In this document: positions 61,477 to 64,000 of the stretch, piece by piece | How the letters are laid out: each line of letters begins with the position of its first letter | Numbering within the stretch: position 1 is the first letter of the stretch | Assembly: GCF_004322755.1 (NCBI RefSeq) | Contig: NZ_CP036401.1 | Coordinates: forward strand, 4,960,001-5,024,000 | Source of the DNA: Pseudoduganella albidiflava | Lineage (GTDB): Bacteria; Pseudomonadota; Gammaproteobacteria; Burkholderiales; Burkholderiaceae_D | DNA: 64,000 nucleotides | Reading direction: 5' to 3' | Made by a program: the position numbers and the translations under genes | The notes under the pieces: generated by a model | The model's input: the letters and a program-made list of their open reading frames with translations, nothing else | What the model was told of the DNA's origin: nothing | Database searches by the model: none

Positions 61477-62499
61477 TTAGCCATTCAAAATATGTTGCTT
61501 GACCATGTTGTATGCCGCCTTGCCTTTTTCCAGCAGGCGCCGATCGGGTGGGCGCGCCGTGGCAATGGCGAGGTAATCCAGCGCCTGTTGCGCGGTCAGC
61601 TGCGGTTCATGGCGGAATGCGCCCGTTTCCAGCAAATGCTGGTCGACGTCCAGCAACGCATCCTGGTATACCGAGATCGTGGGGATGCCCAGCACCGCCA
61701 TCTCGCGCGTCATCGTGCCGCCGGCACCGATGAACAGGTCGCAATCGGGAGCGATGTCGGCGATGTCCAGCGCCGTCGTCACCACGCGCACGCCGGCGAA
61801 TTTCGGATCCTGGTAGTGCACGCCCTGGTCTTTTCCGCGCGGCAGCAGGATCACGTCGACGTGATCCTTCAGGCCAAGCACCAGGTCGTCCAGGAAGTTG
61901 CGGCTGCCCTTGTAATACTGCGCCGTCCAGGGCTCCGGGCGGATATAGATCTTCCGCCGCGGTTTCGACACCGTGCCGCCCTGCCGCTGCGCCAGGCGCT
62001 GATCGAGTTCCCACAGGTACAGGCCTTCCTTCACGCCGGGGTAGTGCTTCACCTTCTTCGGGTTGGCCCACTGCTTCTTCAGTTTCTCGATGCTGAGGAA
62101 TTCCGGCACCATGATGGTGCTGGCGCAGATGAACGATGGAATATTGCCCATGGCATGTTCGTTGTCGTTCATGTAGATCGAGCGGATGCCGAGCAGGCGC
62201 GCCACCACCGGCGAGTGGAACGAGCTTTGCGAGATCGCCATGTCGACCTTCCGGCTGCCGATGTACTTGCAAAGCTGCGCGACACGCACGGGAAAGCCGA
62301 AGACCTTGGCGGAAAACTTGCCGCCGTAATGCTGGCCCACCACTTCGTACTTGAACCCGTGCAGGTCCAGCAGATCGATCGTGTTGGCCAGCGGGCGGCA
62401 AGTGATGATGACTTCATGCCCCTCGCGCTGCAGTTCGCGGATCATTGCCGCGAACATGTTGATGTGCGGGGAGTTCGTCAGTTCGAACCAGATGCGCAT
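61477..62499 (-). CDS. DUF354 family glycosyltransferase-like protein
   Basis: 340 residues from the ATG at 62499 (ribosome site aggag). It begins MRIWFELTNSPHINMFAAMI, the DUF354 signature, and contains DLFIGAGGTMTREMAVLGIP, resembling the nucleotide-sugar-binding region of GT-B enzymes and UDP-GlcNAc 2-epimerases. The family occurs in polysaccharide clusters; activity is not established. Confidence 0.87.
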   Translation of the reverse strand: MRIWFELTNSPHINMFAAMIRELQREGHEVIITCRPLANTIDLLDLHGFKYEVVGQHYGGKFSAKVFGFPVRVAQLCKYIGSRKVDMAISQSSFHSPVVARLLGIRSIYMNDNEHAMGNIPSFICASTIMVPEFLSIEKLKKQWANPKKVKHYPGVKEGLYLWELDQRLAQRQGGTVSKPRRKIYIRPEPWTAQYYKGSRNFLDDLVLGLKDHVDVILLPRGKDQGVHYQDPKFAGVRVVTTALDIADIAPDCDLFIGAGGTMTREMAVLGIPTISVYQDALLDVDQHLLETGAFRHEPQLTAQQALDYLAIATARPPDRRLLEKGKAAYNMVKQHILNG

Positions 62500-62507
62500 G
62501 CGGTCTC

Positions 62508-63785
62508 CTACAGGCGCCAGACCTGCAGCCCGGCCTGCTCGAGTTCCGCCTGGTCGTAGCACGACTTGACGTCGATGAAGCAGCCGCCCTTGACCAGCTT
62601 CTTGCACAGGTCTTCGGCGGTCAGCGCCTTCAGTTCGCGGTGTGCGACGGCAGCAACGATGGCATCGGCGCGCGGCAGTTCGTTCCAGCCCAGCAGGCGC
62701 ACGCCGTATTCATGCAGTGCTTCTTCCGGATCGGCATACGGGTCATGCACGAAGACTTCGACGCCGAAGCTCTTCAGTTCATTGACCACGTCGCCCACCT
62801 TCGAATTGCGCAGGTCGGCGCAATCTTCCTTGAAGGTCAGGCCCAGCACGTTGACGCGCGCGCCCTTGATGTAGCTGCCGCTGGCGATCATCTGCTTGAT
62901 GGTCTGCTCGGCAATATACTTGGCCATGCCATCGTTGATGCGCCGGCCGGCCAGGATCACTTGCGGGTGATAACCCAGCATCTCGGCCTTGTAGGTCAGG
63001 TAGTAAGGATCCACGCCGATGCAATGGCCACCCACCAGGCCAGGGCGGAAATTCAGGAAGTTCCACTTGGTGCCGGCGGCGCGCAGCACCTCGGTCGTGT
63101 CGATGCCGATCTTCTCGAAGATGATCGCCAGTTCGTTCATCAGCGCGATGTTCAGGTCGCGCTGGGTGTTTTCGATCACCTTGCAGGCTTCCGCCGCTTT
63201 GATGCTCGAGCAGCGGTGCACGCCGGGCTTGACGATCGATTCATACATCCTGGCGACTTTTTCCAGGGTCTCCGGGGTATCGCCGGACACCACTTTCAGG
63301 ATCGTGGTCAGGGTATGTTCCTTGTCGCCCGGATTGATGCGTTCCGGCGAGTAGCCGACGTTGAAATCGACTTTCCATTGCTTGCCCGAGGTCTGCTCCA
63401 GCACCGGAATGCAGACTTCCTCGGTAGCGCCCGGATACACCGTGGATTCGTACACGACGATGGCACCCTGCTTCAGGTGCGGTCCGATCGTGCGGCTGGC
63501 GCCGATCAGCGGACCGAAATCGGGCGTGTGGGCTTCATCGACCGGGGTCGGCACGGCGACGATGATGATGTCGGCCTCGGCCAGCACTGCCGGGTCGGAG
63601 CTGTACTCCGCATGGATGGCTTCCGCCATCTGCGCATCGGACAGCTCGCGCGACGGATCCACATTGCGCTGGCAGGATGCTACTTTGGCAGCAGCGATAT
63701 CAAAACCGATAGTACGGCCGAGTTTGCCAAATTCCACAACCAGGGGCAGGCCAACGTATCCCAAGCCGATAACCGCTATTGTCAT
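62508..63785 (-). CDS. UDP-sugar 6-dehydrogenase (TviB/WbpO-like)
   Basis: 425 residues. N-terminal MTIAVIGLGYVGLPLVVEFGK (NAD-binding GLGYVGLP, residues 7-14), the central PERINPGDKEHTL block and catalytic Cys in GLVGGHCIGVDPYYLT (near residue 256). The sequence fits the VipA/TviB/WbpO group that oxidises UDP-HexNAc to the uronic acid, rather than UDP-glucose dehydrogenase. The ATG at 63785 has a ribosome site (gaaggtgat). The next gene starts eight bases after its stop. Confidence 0.92.
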   Translation of the reverse strand: MTIAVIGLGYVGLPLVVEFGKLGRTIGFDIAAAKVASCQRNVDPSRELSDAQMAEAIHAEYSSDPAVLAEADIIIVAVPTPVDEAHTPDFGPLIGASRTIGPHLKQGAIVVYESTVYPGATEEVCIPVLEQTSGKQWKVDFNVGYSPERINPGDKEHTLTTILKVVSGDTPETLEKVARMYESIVKPGVHRCSSIKAAEACKVIENTQRDLNIALMNELAIIFEKIGIDTTEVLRAAGTKWNFLNFRPGLVGGHCIGVDPYYLTYKAEMLGYHPQVILAGRRINDGMAKYIAEQTIKQMIASGSYIKGARVNVLGLTFKEDCADLRNSKVGDVVNELKSFGVEVFVHDPYADPEEALHEYGVRLLGWNELPRADAIVAAVAHRELKALTAEDLCKKLVKGGCFIDVKSCYDQAELEQAGLQVWRL

Positions 63786-63825
63786 GATTGGATCACCTTC
63801 AATAAGTTTCAGATAAATTCTGGTT

Positions 63826-64000
63826 TCATTTCCGCGCCAGCTCATCATAGAGATGACTCAGCTGATCGAGCACCACGGCCGTACCGAACCTGGTCTCGAT
63901 AGTCTGGCGCGCGCGTGCGCCGAGCCGGTTTCGCAGCTCCTTGTTGCGGAGCACTTCGCCCAATACGGCCGCCAGCTCGGCGGGCTGCCCCGGCGGCACG
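63826..64000 (-). CDS. Glycosyltransferase, C-terminal end only
   Basis: 57 codons are visible before the right window edge: VPPGQPAELAAVLGEVLRNK, then LRNRLGARARQTIETRF and a final LYDELARK. This is the usual end of a GT4-type (GT-B) glycosyltransferase, where the PPG segment closes the nucleotide-sugar site. The gene is open at the window edge. It is 40 bases upstream of the dehydrogenase and belongs to the same operon. Confidence 0.75.
   Translation of the reverse strand, partial: VPPGQPAELAAVLGEVLRNKELRNRLGARARQTIETRFGTAVVLDQLSHLYDELARK

Overview
The window looks like chromosomal DNA of a high-GC betaproteobacterium of the Oxalobacteraceae (Massilia/Telluria/Duganella type). Grounds are inferred from content: the rpsT|murJ, icd|rluE and clpS-clpA neighbourhoods usual in Burkholderiales, an AcnD/PrpF-type methylcitrate locus, a T2SS-like operon, and six PEP-CTERM proteins together with a TIGR03790-type protein, which mark exopolysaccharide-producing PEP-CTERM/exosortase bacteria. 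No rRNA, tRNA, insertion sequence, prophage or CRISPR array was recognised.

Layout. 1-9.6 kb: the 3' part of a siroheme-pathway methyltransferase (cobA), a DUF6328 membrane protein, two tandem paralogous repeat-type proteins, a nitrilase-family hydrolase, a small CbiX-type chelatase, the lptF-lptG LPS exporter permeases divergent from pepA, and two small proteins of unknown role. 9.6-13.4 kb: xthA and a four-PAS GGDEF/EAL protein. 13.5-21.3 kb: the propionate (2-methylcitrate) locus prpB-prpC-acnD-prpF, divergent from its sigma-54 activator prpR, with a readable sigma-54 promoter and operator-like palindromes between them. 21.3-25.9 kb: an exported alpha/beta hydrolase, a LytS/LytTR two-component pair and two PEP-CTERM proteins. 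25.9-34.2 kb: housekeeping block clpS-clpA, csp, icd, rluE, DUF192, rpsT, murJ. 34.3-44.7 kb: one PEP-CTERM gene, then an 11-gene, almost fully overlapping T2SS/type-IV-pilus-like operon (gspG-F-E, PilM/N/O/P-like assembly proteins, secretin, three pseudopilins). 44.9-54.5 kb: two divergent acyltransferase-3 genes, a nuclease plus PEP-CTERM pair, TIGR03790 and two related PEP-CTERM proteins. 54.7-64 kb: a nine-gene nucleotide-sugar/exopolysaccharide operon on the minus strand, truncated at the window end inside a glycosyltransferase.

How it fits together. The right half is about making and exporting envelope material: nucleotide sugars (ManC-type, galE, wecB, UDP-sugar dehydrogenase), O-acylation, a T2SS-like machine and PEP-CTERM substrates. 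The left half is central metabolism and housekeeping.

Two sequence-level patterns run through the window. First, short tandem arrays (12-16 bp units, unrelated sequences) recur in intergenic DNA, several of them directly after stop codons. Second, several genes (clpS, murJ, rluE, prpR) have a -10-like box so close to the start codon that the transcript would be leaderless or nearly so. Neighbouring genes are very often joined by ATGA, GTGA or TTGA stop/start overlaps.
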